A stretch of DNA of 40,283 nucleotides from Flavobacteriaceae bacterium (GTDB lineage Bacteria; Bacteroidota; Bacteroidia; Flavobacteriales; Flavobacteriaceae). Positions 23,442-32,590 of the stretch are shown piece by piece. Under the pieces are notes generated by a model. That model had not been told where the DNA came from and ran no database searches. It saw nothing but the letters and a program-made list of their open reading frames with translations. Where the stretch lies: NCBI GenBank assembly GCA_017857815.1, contig JAFMCL010000024.1:1-40283 (forward strand). The letters are read 5' to 3'. The position numbers were made by a program, and so were the translations under genes. Every line of letters starts with the position of its first letter. Position 1 is the first letter of the stretch.

Positions 23442-24781
23442 TGTTTAGAAAAGTTATTGCATTTGGTTTAATATTTCTTCTAATAAATTGTGACAAGGAT
23501 CTTATTCCCAATTGGAAAGTTCCAGAACCCTTTAAGGGAGAATTGGCATGGATTAAAGTCTATGGAGGTAGTAATGAAGATATTGCAAAATCCATCATCA
23601 GCCTAGCCGAAGGAGGTTTTGCAGTCATTGGAAACTCTAACAGTACAGATGGAGATTTTTCTGAAAAAACGAATGCTGATCGTGATTTGTTTTTGATGAA
23701 ATTGAAAGATGATGGTTCGCTATTATGGAAAAAAATCTATGGAGGCTCGAGAGACGATCTCGGGAATTCACTCCTGCAAACTCCTGATGGCGGTTTTGTG
23801 TTGTTAGGTTACAGTAGCAGTCAAGACGGAGACGTCAGCCCCACCAAAGGATTTCATGACAATTGGATTTTGAAAGTAGATAAATCAGGAAATATAGAAT
23901 GGCAAAATACTTATGGGTTTGAAGGTCACGATCATGCATATAATGTGATTTCAACTACTGATGGCGGTTATTTTTTCAATGGTTTTTTAGACGTGACCGC
24001 TTCTCGTGGAGAAGGAAACGATGGAAGAAGTGCCAATAGAAATAGGCATGGCGTTGGAGAGTTTTGGTGCCACAAGCTAGATGCCAACGGCAACCTCGAA
24101 TGGCGGCGCTACTTTGGAGGTACCAACAATGACAGATCCTACGATGCACTTCAGACGACTGATGGGAATTTTTTGATGGTTGGAGTTTCAGAAAGTAATG
24201 ATGTTGATATTTCTAACAACAAAGGAAGTTATGATGTCTGGGCAGTGATGATTAATCCCAAAGGAGAAATGCTGTGGGAAAAATCTTTTGGCGGTGATTT
24301 AATTGATGAGGCTTCGGGAGTTATTGAAGATTTTGAAGGTAATTTTAAAATTATCGGAAATAGTTTTAGTCAGGATCAAGACATTAATAACCCCAGAGGA
24401 GAATCCGATATCTTACAACTCACAATTGATAGCTCGGGAAATTTGATCCGGTCTTTAAACTTTGGTGGATCTGAATTTGATTTGGGAAAGTCATTGGTCG
24501 AAGGCTATGATGGATACTTGTTTTTAACGGGTTACTCAAGAAGTTCTGATGGAGATTTTTCTTTAAATGCCGGAGAAAATGATATTTTTTTGATGCAAAT
24601 TCACCCCGATGGGACCGTTATAAAATCCCTTACATTGGGAGGGAATGGCGAGGATCTTGCATATGATTTATTAAAAACACAAAGCGGTAGTTTCTTGGTC
24701 GTAGGTCAGAGTAACAGTCTTGACAATCCCCTCATAAACAACAAAGGAAACGCAGATATTGTCATTGCTAAATGGGAATAG
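23441..24781 (+). CDS. Lipoprotein with seven ~55-residue repeats, predicted seven-bladed beta-propeller
   Basis: 446 residues from a GTG that overlaps the previous TAG stop. The signal MFRKVIAFGLIFLLINC puts the lipid on Cys17. The body is seven repeats, each opening with a Y/F/LGG..xD motif: YGGSNEDIAKS, YGGSRDDLGNS, YGFEGHDHAYN, FGGTNNDRSYD, FGGDLIDEASG, FGGSEFDLGKS and LGGNGEDLAYD. Each continues TxDGGFxxxGxSxSxDGD and ends with a KxDxxGNLxW-like strand. The third blade has an insertion of about 15 residues. The first strand (LAWIKV) and the last (IVIAKWE) could close the ring. Probably surface or periplasmic; no enzymatic motif is seen. It resembles uncharacterised secreted repeat proteins of Flavobacteriia. 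Confidence 0.75.
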   Translation: MFRKVIAFGLIFLLINCDKDLIPNWKVPEPFKGELAWIKVYGGSNEDIAKSIISLAEGGFAVIGNSNSTDGDFSEKTNADRDLFLMKLKDDGSLLWKKIYGGSRDDLGNSLLQTPDGGFVLLGYSSSQDGDVSPTKGFHDNWILKVDKSGNIEWQNTYGFEGHDHAYNVISTTDGGYFFNGFLDVTASRGEGNDGRSANRNRHGVGEFWCHKLDANGNLEWRRYFGGTNNDRSYDALQTTDGNFLMVGVSESNDVDISNNKGSYDVWAVMINPKGEMLWEKSFGGDLIDEASGVIEDFEGNFKIIGNSFSQDQDINNPRGESDILQLTIDSSGNLIRSLNFGGSEFDLGKSLVEGYDGYLFLTGYSRSSDGDFSLNAGENDIFLMQIHPDGTVIKSLTLGGNGEDLAYDLLKTQSGSFLVVGQSNSLDNPLINNKGNADIVIAKWE

Positions 24782-24798
24782 GTTTATAATAATTTCAC

Positions 24799-24815
24799 TA
24801 TCAATAGAATTGATA
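24799..24815 (+). terminator. Weak hairpin after the lipoprotein pair
   Basis: TATCAAT (24799-24805) pairs perfectly with ATTGATA (24809-24815) around a 3-base loop, 18 bases past the lipoprotein stop. No T run follows, so a terminator role is uncertain. Confidence 0.3.
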
Positions 24816-24830
24816 ATTAATCTAAATAAG

Positions 24831-24864
24831 TATAACCAAATTGGCTATATTTGTAATGGTTATA
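24831..24864 (+). promoter_or_regulatory. suf operon promoter inside an inverted repeat
   Basis: The -7 element TATATTTG (24846-24853) lies 27 bases before the first suf ATG. It is framed by a perfect 8-bp inverted repeat, TATAACCA (24831-24838) and TGGTTATA (24857-24864), with 18 bases between. A smaller palindrome CCAAATTGG sits at 24836-24844. A dimeric regulator bound to the arms would cover the core promoter. Confidence 0.6.
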
Positions 24865-24880
24865 AATAATTTATTATCTC

Positions 24881-25210
24881 ATGATCAAAGTTTCAAAAAG
24901 TGCTCGTAAAAAAGTCTCCCAATTAATGGAGGAAGACGGCTATAGCCCGGTTCAAGATTTTGTTCGTGTTGGGGTTAAGAGTGGCGGATGTTCAGGACTT
25001 TCTTATGACCTCACTTTCGATAAATCTAAAACCCAAGAAGACCGTCTTTTCGAAGACAATAAAGTCAAGATTTTAGTTGACAAAAAAAGCCTTTTGTACC
25101 TATTGGGGACTACGTTAGAATACTCAGGAGGATTAAACGGAAAAGGATTTGTATTTAACAACCCAAACGCACAGAGAACCTGTGGGTGCGGAGAAAGTTT
25201 TTCTTTATAA
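24881..25210 (+). CDS. sufA: A-type iron-sulfur carrier (SufA/IscA/ErpA family)
   Basis: 109 residues. The three cluster-ligand cysteines of the HesB/IscA family are in place: C37 in KSGGCSGLSY, and C101 and C103 in RTCGCGESF. The protein receives [2Fe-2S] or [4Fe-4S] clusters from SufBCD and delivers them to target enzymes in the cytoplasm. First gene of the suf operon, 18 bases before sufB. Flavobacterial members of this family cannot be assigned to SufA rather than ErpA from sequence alone, so the symbol rests on context. Confidence 0.92.
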   Translation: MIKVSKSARKKVSQLMEEDGYSPVQDFVRVGVKSGGCSGLSYDLTFDKSKTQEDRLFEDNKVKILVDKKSLLYLLGTTLEYSGGLNGKGFVFNNPNAQRTCGCGESFSL

Positions 25211-25228
25211 AAATAACACAAAAAAAGG

Positions 25229-26674
25229 ATGGCTTATACTGAGGAAGAACTTAAGAAAGAACTAGAGACCAAAGAATATGAATATGGTTTCTATACAGAC
25301 ATTGACTCCGAAACTTTTCCGATTGGATTGAGTGAAGAGATTGTCGAAAGAATATCTGCTAAAAAAAACGAGCCAGAATGGATGACCCAATGGCGTTTGG
25401 AAGCATTCCGAGCATGGAAAAAAATGGACGAACCCGATTGGGCAAACGTTCATTATAAAAAGCCCGACTTTCAAGCAATTTCCTATTATTCGGCACCCTT
25501 AAAAAAAGATAAATACGAAAGTATTGATGAAGTTGATCCCGAACTACTAGCCACTTTTGAAAAGTTAGGAATTTCCCTAGACGAGCAAAAGAAATTGGCA
25601 GGAGTTGCTGTGGATATCGTTGTAGATTCAGTTTCTGTAGCAACTACTTTTAAAAAGACGTTAGGCGAAAAAGGAATTATATTTTGCTCAATTTCAGAAG
25701 CGATTCAGGACCATCCTGAATTGGTGAAAAAGTACATTGGAAGCGTGGTTCCTGTTAAGGATAATTTTTATGCAGCACTTAATTCGGCAGTATTCTCCGA
25801 CGGTTCCTTCTGTTATATCCCAAAAGGAGTGCGTTGTCCAATGGAATTGTCCACTTATTTCAGGATAAATCAGGCCGGTACCGGACAATTTGAAAGAACT
25901 TTGGTTATCGCAGATGAATCTAGTTATGTAAGTTATCTTGAAGGTTGTACTGCTCCTTCTAGGGACGAAAATCAGCTGCATGCTGCGGTGGTAGAGCTCG
26001 TTGCTTTGGATCATTCCGAAATAAAATATTCAACCGTCCAGAACTGGTACCCTGGCGGAAAAGATGGCGTTGGAGGTGTTTACAATTTTGTAACTAAAAG
26101 AGGTATTTGTCACACCCACTCTAAAATATCTTGGACGCAGGTTGAAACAGGTTCAGCAGTTACTTGGAAATATCCTTCTTGTATACTCAAAGGGGATTAT
26201 TCTATAGGAGAATTTTATTCTATCGCATTGACCAATAATTATCAGCAAGCTGACACAGGAACTAAAATGGTTCACCTAGGTAAAAACACAAAAAGTACAA
26301 TCATTTCTAAAGGGATTTCTGCTGGGAAATCTCAGAACAGCTATAGAGGGTTAGTACAGGTGCATCCTCGCGCAACCAATGCTCGAAATTTTTCGCAGTG
26401 TGATTCCCTATTAATGGGGAATGATTGTGGTGCACACACTTTTCCTTACATTGAGGTGAGGAACAATTCTGCTCAAATCGAGCACGAAGCGACTACGAGT
26501 AAAATAGGTGAAGACCAAGTTTTTTATTGCAACCAAAGAGGAATTGATCCTGAAAAGGCAATTGCTTTGATTGTAAATGGTTTTAGTAAAGAAGTATTAA
26601 ATAAGCTGCCCATGGAATTTGCTGTGGAAGCACAAAAATTATTAGAAATCTCATTAGAGGGATCCGTAGGATAA
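25229..26674 (+). CDS. sufB: Fe-S cluster assembly scaffold SufB
   Basis: 481 residues, the normal SufB length. It forms the SufBC2D complex where clusters are built. The N-terminal helical part includes [16 protein letters not shown]. The beta-helix core follows with [37 protein letters not shown] (C240, equivalent to the sulfur-accepting cysteine of E. coli SufB) and [21 protein letters not shown] (C391, C400). [17 protein letters not shown] holds the conserved His/Glu region. Start is the ATG at 25229. sufC follows ten bases later. Confidence 0.98.
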   Translation: MAYTEEELKKELETKEYEYGFYTDIDSETFPIGLSEEIVERISAKKNEPEWMTQWRLEAFRAWKKMDEPDWANVHYKKPDFQAISYYSAPLKKDKYESIDEVDPELLATFEKLGISLDEQKKLAGVAVDIVVDSVSVATTFKKTLGEKGIIFCSISEAIQDHPELVKKYIGSVVPVKDNFYAALNSAVFSDGSFCYIPKGVRCPMELSTYFRINQAGTGQFERTLVIADESSYVSYLEGCTAPSRDENQLHAAVVELVALDHSEIKYSTVQNWYPGGKDGVGGVYNFVTKRGICHTHSKISWTQVETGSAVTWKYPSCILKGDYSIGEFYSIALTNNYQQADTGTKMVHLGKNTKSTIISKGISAGKSQNSYRGLVQVHPRATNARNFSQCDSLLMGNDCGAHTFPYIEVRNNSAQIEHEATTSKIGEDQVFYCNQRGIDPEKAIALIVNGFSKEVLNKLPMEFAVEAQKLLEISLEGSVG

Positions 26675-26684
26675 ATCAAAAAGT

Positions 26685-27431
26685 ATGATCACAATTGAAA
26701 ACCTTCATGCTCAAGTAGAAGGCAAAAAAATATTAAACGGAATTGATCTTGATGTAAAGTCAGGAGAGGTTCATGCAATCATGGGGCCAAATGGTTCTGG
26801 GAAAAGCACACTTTCTTCTGTAATTGCAGGTCACCATGACTATGAAGTAACAGAGGGAACGATGCTGTTAGAAGGCGAAGACCTCTCCGAGATGAGTGCA
26901 GAAGAGCGCGCTCATAAAGGAATTTTTCTTTCCTTTCAATATCCAGTGGAAATTCCTGGCGTAAGTGTTACCAACTTTATCAAAACAGCGATCAATGCAA
27001 ATCGTAAAGCGCATGGATTAGAAAACATGCCGGCGAATGAAATGCTTAAAAAAATTAGAGAAAAATCAGCATTACTTGAAATTGATTCTCGTTTTCTTTC
27101 ACGTTCTTTAAATGAAGGTTTTTCAGGAGGAGAGAAAAAGCGAAATGAAATTTTTCAGATGGCAATGCTAGAGCCAAAGCTCTCAATACTTGATGAAACA
27201 GACTCTGGATTAGATATTGATGCATTAAAAATTGTCGCCAATGGCGTCAATAAATTAAGGAGTAAAGACAACGCAATTATTGTAATCACTCACTATCAAA
27301 GACTATTAGAATATATCGTCCCTGATTTTGTACACGTTCTTTTTGACGGTAAAATCGTGAAATCGGGAACTAAAGATTTGGCACTAGAATTAGAAGCCAA
27401 AGGATATGATTGGATAAAAGAATTGGTATAA
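26685..27431 (+). CDS. sufC: Fe-S assembly ATPase SufC
   Basis: 248 residues, ABC-type ATPase driving conformational change of SufBC2D. Walker A is GPNGSGKST (34-42), the signature is FSGGE (146-150) in NEGFSGGEKKRNEI, Walker B is LSILDETDSGLD (166-177), and the switch histidine is in VITHYQRLL (H203). DSGLDIDALK is diagnostic of SufC within the ABC superfamily. Start is the ATG at 26685. sufD follows after five bases. Confidence 0.98.
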   Translation: MITIENLHAQVEGKKILNGIDLDVKSGEVHAIMGPNGSGKSTLSSVIAGHHDYEVTEGTMLLEGEDLSEMSAEERAHKGIFLSFQYPVEIPGVSVTNFIKTAINANRKAHGLENMPANEMLKKIREKSALLEIDSRFLSRSLNEGFSGGEKKRNEIFQMAMLEPKLSILDETDSGLDIDALKIVANGVNKLRSKDNAIIVITHYQRLLEYIVPDFVHVLFDGKIVKSGTKDLALELEAKGYDWIKELV

Positions 27432-27436
27432 CCTCT

Positions 27437-28753
27437 ATGGATTTTCAAGAAAAATTATTAGCATCACACATTGCTTTTGAAGAAGAAATTGATCTTACTG
27501 ATCCCATTCATCAAGTGCGAATCGATTCCTTAAAGACTTTTGAGGTCAAGGGGTTTCCAACTCGTAAAGATGAAGCTTGGAAATATACTTCTCTCAATAC
27601 TTTAATTCGAAAGGATTATGAGTTGTTTCCAAAAGCGGAAAAAAGCATAGATTTACAAAAGGTAAAGAAATATTTTCTTTATGAGATCGACACCTACAAG
27701 GTGGTTTTTATTGATGGTGTTTACAGCCCATTTCTTTCAAATACAACTCATGATGGGTTGGATGTATGCTTAATGTCAGCGGCGCTTACAAAGGCAAAGT
27801 ACAAAGATTTAATTAACACTTATTTTAATAAAATTGCCAACCAAGAGGATAGTCTCACTTCCTTAAACACTTCCTATACGCGAGAAGGAGCTTATGTTTA
27901 TATACCCAAAGGTACGGTAGCTGAAAAGCCAATTGAAATCATACATTTTTCTACAGGAGAAGAAAAATCACTTTGGTTGCAACCTAGGAATTTGATTGTT
28001 GTTGATCAAAATGCTCAGGTTCAAATTATAGAGCGCCATCAGAGCCTCAAGGAGCACGATGTTGTCACCAACTCGGTTACTGAAATATATGCGCATCAGG
28101 ATGCCCTTCTTGATTATTACAAAATTCAGAATGATTTAACTTCTGCCGCTTTAATTGACAATACTTATATTTCTCAAGATAGAAACAGTAATGTTAAAGT
28201 ACATACCTTTTCATTAGGCGGAAAATTGATTCGTAACAATCTCAATTTCCACCACAAAGGAGAGCATTGCGACTCGACGTTAAAAGGAATAACCATTCTT
28301 GAAGACAAACAACATGTCGATCATTTTACTTTAGTAGACCATTCTCAGCCCAATTGTGAAAGTCACCAAGATTACAAAGGCGTTTATGCAGGAGAATCTA
28401 AAGGTATCTTTAACGGAAAGATATTTGTTGATAGATTGGCACAAAAAACTAATGCTTTCCAGCAAAATAACAACATTCTTTTGGATGATAAAGCTACGGT
28501 AAATACTAAGCCTCAGCTCGAAATATTTGCTGACGATGTCAAATGTTCTCATGGATGTACTGTGGGCCAACTAGACAATGATACTTTATTCTATTTACGT
28601 TCTCGAGGGATTCCTGAGAAAGAAGCTAAAGCTTTGATGACTTATGCTTTTGCAAATAATGTATTGGAGAGTGTAGAAATTCCAATTCTTAAAAAAAGGA
28701 TTAACCTTTTGATTGCTAAAAAATTAGGGGTTAATTTAGGATTAGGTTTATAA
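27437..28753 (+). CDS. sufD: Fe-S assembly protein SufD
   Basis: 438 residues from the ATG at 27437 (MDFQEKLLASHIAFEEE). A TTG at 27410 would add nine residues overlapping sufC and was rejected. SufD is a SufB paralogue in the SufBC2D scaffold. Conserved features are FPTRKDEAWKYTSL near residue 40, the beta-helix core with EHCDSTLKGITILEDKQHVDH, and the C-terminal DDVKCSHGCTVGQLDNDTLFYLRSRGI. The final TAA is immediately followed by the sufS ATG, with no intervening base. Confidence 0.97.
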   Translation: MDFQEKLLASHIAFEEEIDLTDPIHQVRIDSLKTFEVKGFPTRKDEAWKYTSLNTLIRKDYELFPKAEKSIDLQKVKKYFLYEIDTYKVVFIDGVYSPFLSNTTHDGLDVCLMSAALTKAKYKDLINTYFNKIANQEDSLTSLNTSYTREGAYVYIPKGTVAEKPIEIIHFSTGEEKSLWLQPRNLIVVDQNAQVQIIERHQSLKEHDVVTNSVTEIYAHQDALLDYYKIQNDLTSAALIDNTYISQDRNSNVKVHTFSLGGKLIRNNLNFHHKGEHCDSTLKGITILEDKQHVDHFTLVDHSQPNCESHQDYKGVYAGESKGIFNGKIFVDRLAQKTNAFQQNNNILLDDKATVNTKPQLEIFADDVKCSHGCTVGQLDNDTLFYLRSRGIPEKEAKALMTYAFANNVLESVEIPILKKRINLLIAKKLGVNLGLGL

Positions 28754-29968
28754 ATGATAGATGTAAAAAAAATAAGAAAAGACTTCCCCATTCTTGAGCG
28801 ACAAGTAAATGGCTATCCTTTGGTTTATTTTGATAATGCGGCTACGTCTCAAACCCCAATTCAAGTAATCGACACCATTGTTGACTATTATAAAAACTAT
28901 AACGCAAATATCCACCGTGGGGTGCATAGCCTTAGTCAAGAAGCAACGGATGCATATGAAGCTGCCAGACAAAAAATCCAGTCTCATTTCAATGCCGCTC
29001 ACCCTTATGAGATTATTTTCACCTCAGGAACAACCCACAGCATCAACATCATTGCCAGTGGCTATTGCGAGCTATTAAAAGCAGGAGACGAACTTCTTGT
29101 TTCTGCTTTAGAACACCACTCAAATATTGTTCCTTGGCAAATGCTTTGCGAGCGAACAGGTGCAATTCTGAAAGTGATTCCCATGGACGAGCAAGGTGTT
29201 TTAATCCTTGACGAACTAGATAAATTACTTTCTAATAAAACCAAACTGGTTTTTGTAAATCATGTTTCCAATGCCTTGGGAACGGTCAATCCCATTGCTG
29301 AAATCATTGAAAAAACCCATGCAGTAGGTGCTGAGGTTTTGGTTGATGGTGCGCAAGCGTCTCCACACATTCAAGCGGATTTTCAGTCCTTAAACGTCGA
29401 TTATTATGTTACTTCTGCTCATAAACTGTGTGGTCCTACTGGAGTCGGTATGCTTTACGGAAAACAAGCAGCATTGGAGAAACTCCCACCCTATCAAGGA
29501 GGGGGAGAGATGATCGCTGAGGTTACTTTTGAAAAGACCACCTATGCCGGTTTGCCTCACAAATTTGAAGCAGGAACGCCAAACATTTCTGGTGGAATTG
29601 CTTTCGGAGCTGCCTTAGACTATATGAACAGTATTGGGATGGAAAATATAGCCGCCTATGAAGAAAAATTATTGGTTTATGGAACCAAAGAACTTATGAA
29701 AATCCCGGGTTTAAAAATATACGGAGAGGCTGTCCATAAAACCGCAGTAATCTCTTTTAATGTTGGAGACATTCACCCCTATGACATTGGAAGTATTTTA
29801 GACAAAATGGGGATCGCAGTTAGAACAGGACATCACTGCGCTCAACCGATAATGGATTTTTATAAAATCCCTGGAACAGTTCGAGCTTCCTTTTCTTTTT
29901 ACAATACTTTCGAAGAAATTGACTTGATGGTTGTTGCCTTAAATAGGGCGATTACCATGTTACAATAA
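28754..29968 (+). CDS. sufS: Cysteine desulfurase SufS
   Basis: 404 residues, fold-type I PLP enzyme that takes sulfur from L-cysteine and passes it as persulfide to SufE. The PLP lysine is K224 in SAHKLCGPTGVG and the catalytic cysteine is C362 in RTGHHCAQP, the arrangement of the group II (SufS) class. FDNAATSQTP near the N-terminus is typical. Start is the ATG directly after the sufD stop. sufE follows after a short gap. Confidence 0.98.
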   Translation: MIDVKKIRKDFPILERQVNGYPLVYFDNAATSQTPIQVIDTIVDYYKNYNANIHRGVHSLSQEATDAYEAARQKIQSHFNAAHPYEIIFTSGTTHSINIIASGYCELLKAGDELLVSALEHHSNIVPWQMLCERTGAILKVIPMDEQGVLILDELDKLLSNKTKLVFVNHVSNALGTVNPIAEIIEKTHAVGAEVLVDGAQASPHIQADFQSLNVDYYVTSAHKLCGPTGVGMLYGKQAALEKLPPYQGGGEMIAEVTFEKTTYAGLPHKFEAGTPNISGGIAFGAALDYMNSIGMENIAAYEEKLLVYGTKELMKIPGLKIYGEAVHKTAVISFNVGDIHPYDIGSILDKMGIAVRTGHHCAQPIMDFYKIPGTVRASFSFYNTFEEIDLMVVALNRAITMLQ

Positions 29969-29984
29969 ATTATTAATTTTGATT

Positions 29985-30410
29985 ATGGAGACGATAGAAG
30001 CGGTTCAAAAAGAGATTATAGAAGAGTTTTCAATGTTTGATGATTGGATGCAGCGGTATGAATACATGATCGAATTGGGAAAATCCTTACCCCTGATCGC
30101 TTCTGAATTTAAGAGCGACGATTACATCATTAAAGGATGTCAAAGTAAGGTTTGGGTGCATGCTGATCTTCAAGGAACAAAATTGATATTTACGGCTGAT
30201 AGTGATGCCATAATAACCAAAGGAATTATTGCAATTCTAATTCGTGCTTATTCTAACCAACATCCAGATGAGATTTTAAATGCAAATACTGATTTCATTG
30301 ATAAAATTGGATTAAAGGAACACCTTTCCCCCACAAGAGCGAATGGTTTGGTTTCGATGATAAAACAAATGAAAATGTATGCCTTAGCATTCAAAACACA
30401 ATTAAATTAA
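29985..30410 (+). CDS. sufE: Cysteine desulfuration protein SufE
   Basis: 141 residues from the ATG at 29985 (METIEAVQKEIIEEF). A TTG two codons earlier is possible but less likely. SufE accepts sulfur from SufS on a single cysteine, here C52 in IIKGCQSKVWVHA, and hands it to SufB. DDWMQRYEYMIELGKSLP is the usual N-terminal signature. It is 16 bases after sufS, and the next gene starts four bases after its stop. Confidence 0.97.
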   Translation: METIEAVQKEIIEEFSMFDDWMQRYEYMIELGKSLPLIASEFKSDDYIIKGCQSKVWVHADLQGTKLIFTADSDAIITKGIIAILIRAYSNQHPDEILNANTDFIDKIGLKEHLSPTRANGLVSMIKQMKMYALAFKTQLN

Positions 30411-30414
30411 AATT

Positions 30415-30741
30415 ATGTCAGAAGAAACACTCAGTACGACTGAATTGGGCGATAAAATTTTGTTAGTACTTAAAACCATTTATGACCCAGAAATTCCTGT
30501 AGATATATACGAATTAGGATTAATCTATGACGTTTTTGTTAACGAAGACTTTGATGTTAAAATATTAATGACTTTGACAACTCCCAATTGCCCAGTGGCC
30601 GAAACCTTACCTCGAGAAGTAGAGGAAAAGGTAAAATCACTCAATGAAGTCAAAGACGCTGAGGTAGAGATCACTTTCGATCCCCCTTGGACGAGAGAAT
30701 TGATGAGTGAAGAGGCAAAACTAGAACTCGGATTTTTATAA
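30415..30741 (+). CDS. sufT: SufT-like MIP18/DUF59 protein
   Basis: 108 residues, a single DUF59 (MIP18) domain. The family signature is present: LKTIYDPEIPVDIYELGLIYDV (19-40) and TLTTPNCPVAETLP with its conserved cysteine C59. SufT-type proteins help mature iron-sulfur proteins, probably as carriers or targeting factors. Its place between sufE and the DUF2480 gene supports that role. PaaD-like relatives are the alternative, but no phenylacetate genes are nearby. One base separates it from the next gene. Confidence 0.9.
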   Translation: MSEETLSTTELGDKILLVLKTIYDPEIPVDIYELGLIYDVFVNEDFDVKILMTLTTPNCPVAETLPREVEEKVKSLNEVKDAEVEITFDPPWTRELMSEEAKLELGFL

Positions 30742-30742
30742 A

Positions 30743-31249
30743 ATGGCTGAGGATATTGTCAATAGAGTTGCTGAAAGCAAATTAATAACAATTGATCTTG
30801 AAGATTTTTATCCCCATGGGCAACGACATTTTTTTGACATAAGCCAGTGGTTAGATCAGGGGATTATTCTTAGAGAAAAAAATTTTAGGCTTCAAGCCAA
30901 AAATCACAACTGGAAACAGTATCAGGACAGTTATGTTGCCATTGGATGCACTACTGACGCAATCCTTCCTGCATGGGCATCGTTATTAATCGCGACTTAC
31001 CTTAATCCCATCGTAAAAGATATTTTTTTAGGAGATAAATCTGATTTAGAAAATCATATTTTCCTTAAAGTGATTGAAGAATTGGACGTTTCTGCTTTTG
31101 AAGGCATGCCCATCATTGTTAAAGGATGTAGTGAAAAACAAATTCCCCAAAACGCTTACATTCAGTTGTTAGCAAAGCTGCAAGGAGTCGCCAAAAGTAT
31201 TTTCTATGGGGAAGCCTGCTCTTCGGTTCCGCTTTGGAAAAAAAAGTAA
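30743..31249 (+). CDS. DUF2480 family protein, last gene of the suf operon
   Basis: 168 residues, no signal peptide or membrane segment, so cytoplasmic. I recognise the Bacteroidetes DUF2480 family from IVNRVAES, ISQWLDQGIILREKNFR, VAIGCTTDAILPAWASLLIA and YGEACSSVPLWKKK. It has exactly three cysteines, C69 (GCTTDAI), C129 (KGCSEKQIP) and C159 (GEACSSVP), each in a motif I recall as conserved in the family. The function is unknown. It begins one base after the sufT-like gene, so it is almost certainly part of the suf transcript. A role as cluster or metal carrier, or as a Suf accessory, is inference only. Confidence 0.85.
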   Translation: MAEDIVNRVAESKLITIDLEDFYPHGQRHFFDISQWLDQGIILREKNFRLQAKNHNWKQYQDSYVAIGCTTDAILPAWASLLIATYLNPIVKDIFLGDKSDLENHIFLKVIEELDVSAFEGMPIIVKGCSEKQIPQNAYIQLLAKLQGVAKSIFYGEACSSVPLWKKK

Positions 31250-31297
31250 TCTAATCGTTAATTTCAAAAGGATTATTTTAGAGAATAATTTTCGCCA

Positions 31298-32578
31298 TTG
31301 AAACCCAATAATAAAGTTTTAATTTTTACTTATTACTGGCCTCCCTCCGGAGGATCAGGAGTGCAACGATGGATGTATTTTGCCAAATATTTAAAAAAAC
31401 TAGGCTGGGAACCCGTTGTCATAACCGTTCATGAACAGCAGGCGTCCTATCCTGTTTGTGACGATAGCCTGTTAGACGAAGTTACAGACATTAGGGTAAT
31501 CAAAACGGCTACTCGCGAGCCCTTGCGATGGTACTCTATGATTACTTCAGGAAATACCAAAAAAGGAATGCCTCAAGGAGAAGTCAAGCGAAGTGGTATA
31601 TTTGGAAAAATAGCCACCTATATTCGAGGGAATTATTTTATCCCAGATGCTCGAAAAGGTTGGGTGCCTTTTGCCGTAAAAACAGCTCAAAAACTCTTAA
31701 AAGAAGAACTCATTTCCCATTTAATTACTACGGGTCCACCACATTCCACTCACTTGGTGGGACTTCAACTGAAAGCTCAATTTGACTTAAACTGGTGGGT
31801 TGATTTTCGTGATCCTTGGACAGAAGTTTTTTATAACAAGGATTTATATCGTTCTCAAAAAGCAATTCAAAAAGATGCGTCATTGGAAAATAAAGTGCTC
31901 CAAACTGCAGATGGTGTATTGACCACTGTGGGCGGCGAGCTTCACAATCAACTTAGTGTAAAAGTTCCGAATCAAAACTTTGTTTCTATACCCAACGGCT
32001 ATGACGCCCAATTGATGCAGGAAGTTAAAGCAACAAAACCCATGGAAGTATTCCATGTCGTTTATACGGGTTTGCTAACCCAAAATCAAGCCTATGATTC
32101 GGTACTCCACGCTTTAAATAATTTATCCAATAAACAAGCCATCCGATTTTCATTAGCTGGAAATATTGCTCCAGAGATTATTTCATTCATTCGAGCTGCC
32201 CTACCGAAAGTTGAGGTGGTTTATCAAGGTTATTTGCCCCATAAAGAAGCCATTGGTTTGATGAAAAGCGCACATCTTTTGTTAAACTTCATTTTTATGA
32301 CGGCACAAACTCAAATGATTTCTGGAAAATTATTAGAATATATGGCGACTCATGTTCCTATATTATCTATCGGTGATCCAGATTCAGAGGCGGGGAAGTT
32401 TATTGAGCAAGGAACAGCCGCTAAAATGCTGGACGCCAAAGATGTAAAAGGAATTTATGTATTTATAGAACAAATAGCTAAACAAAAAGAAAGCCTGCAA
32501 AATGATTTTCCTCAGTTAGAGCGTTGGAGCCGAGAAGGCTTGACCCGAAGACTGGTTCAGGAAGTATTCAATAGGTAG
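31298..32578 (+). CDS. Family 4-type glycosyltransferase
   Basis: 426 residues. The N-terminal KVLIFTYYWPPSGGSGVQRW (about 6-25) is the donor/acceptor-domain glycine loop common in flavobacterial GT4-like enzymes. The C-terminal half has VVYTGLLTQNQAYDSVLHAL and a late acidic region KLLEYMATHVPILSIGDPDSEAGKFI (about 346-370), matching the nucleotide-sugar-binding Rossmann fold of GT-B enzymes. The start must be the TTG at 31298: no ATG or GTG lies just upstream in frame, and the next Met would remove the glycine loop. It is 48 bases after the DUF2480 gene on the same strand. Its role in cell-surface polysaccharide or glycoconjugate synthesis is inferred. Confidence 0.85.
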   Translation: MKPNNKVLIFTYYWPPSGGSGVQRWMYFAKYLKKLGWEPVVITVHEQQASYPVCDDSLLDEVTDIRVIKTATREPLRWYSMITSGNTKKGMPQGEVKRSGIFGKIATYIRGNYFIPDARKGWVPFAVKTAQKLLKEELISHLITTGPPHSTHLVGLQLKAQFDLNWWVDFRDPWTEVFYNKDLYRSQKAIQKDASLENKVLQTADGVLTTVGGELHNQLSVKVPNQNFVSIPNGYDAQLMQEVKATKPMEVFHVVYTGLLTQNQAYDSVLHALNNLSNKQAIRFSLAGNIAPEIISFIRAALPKVEVVYQGYLPHKEAIGLMKSAHLLLNFIFMTAQTQMISGKLLEYMATHVPILSIGDPDSEAGKFIEQGTAAKMLDAKDVKGIYVFIEQIAKQKESLQNDFPQLERWSREGLTRRLVQEVFNR

Positions 32579-32590
32579 CTTCTATTGGGG

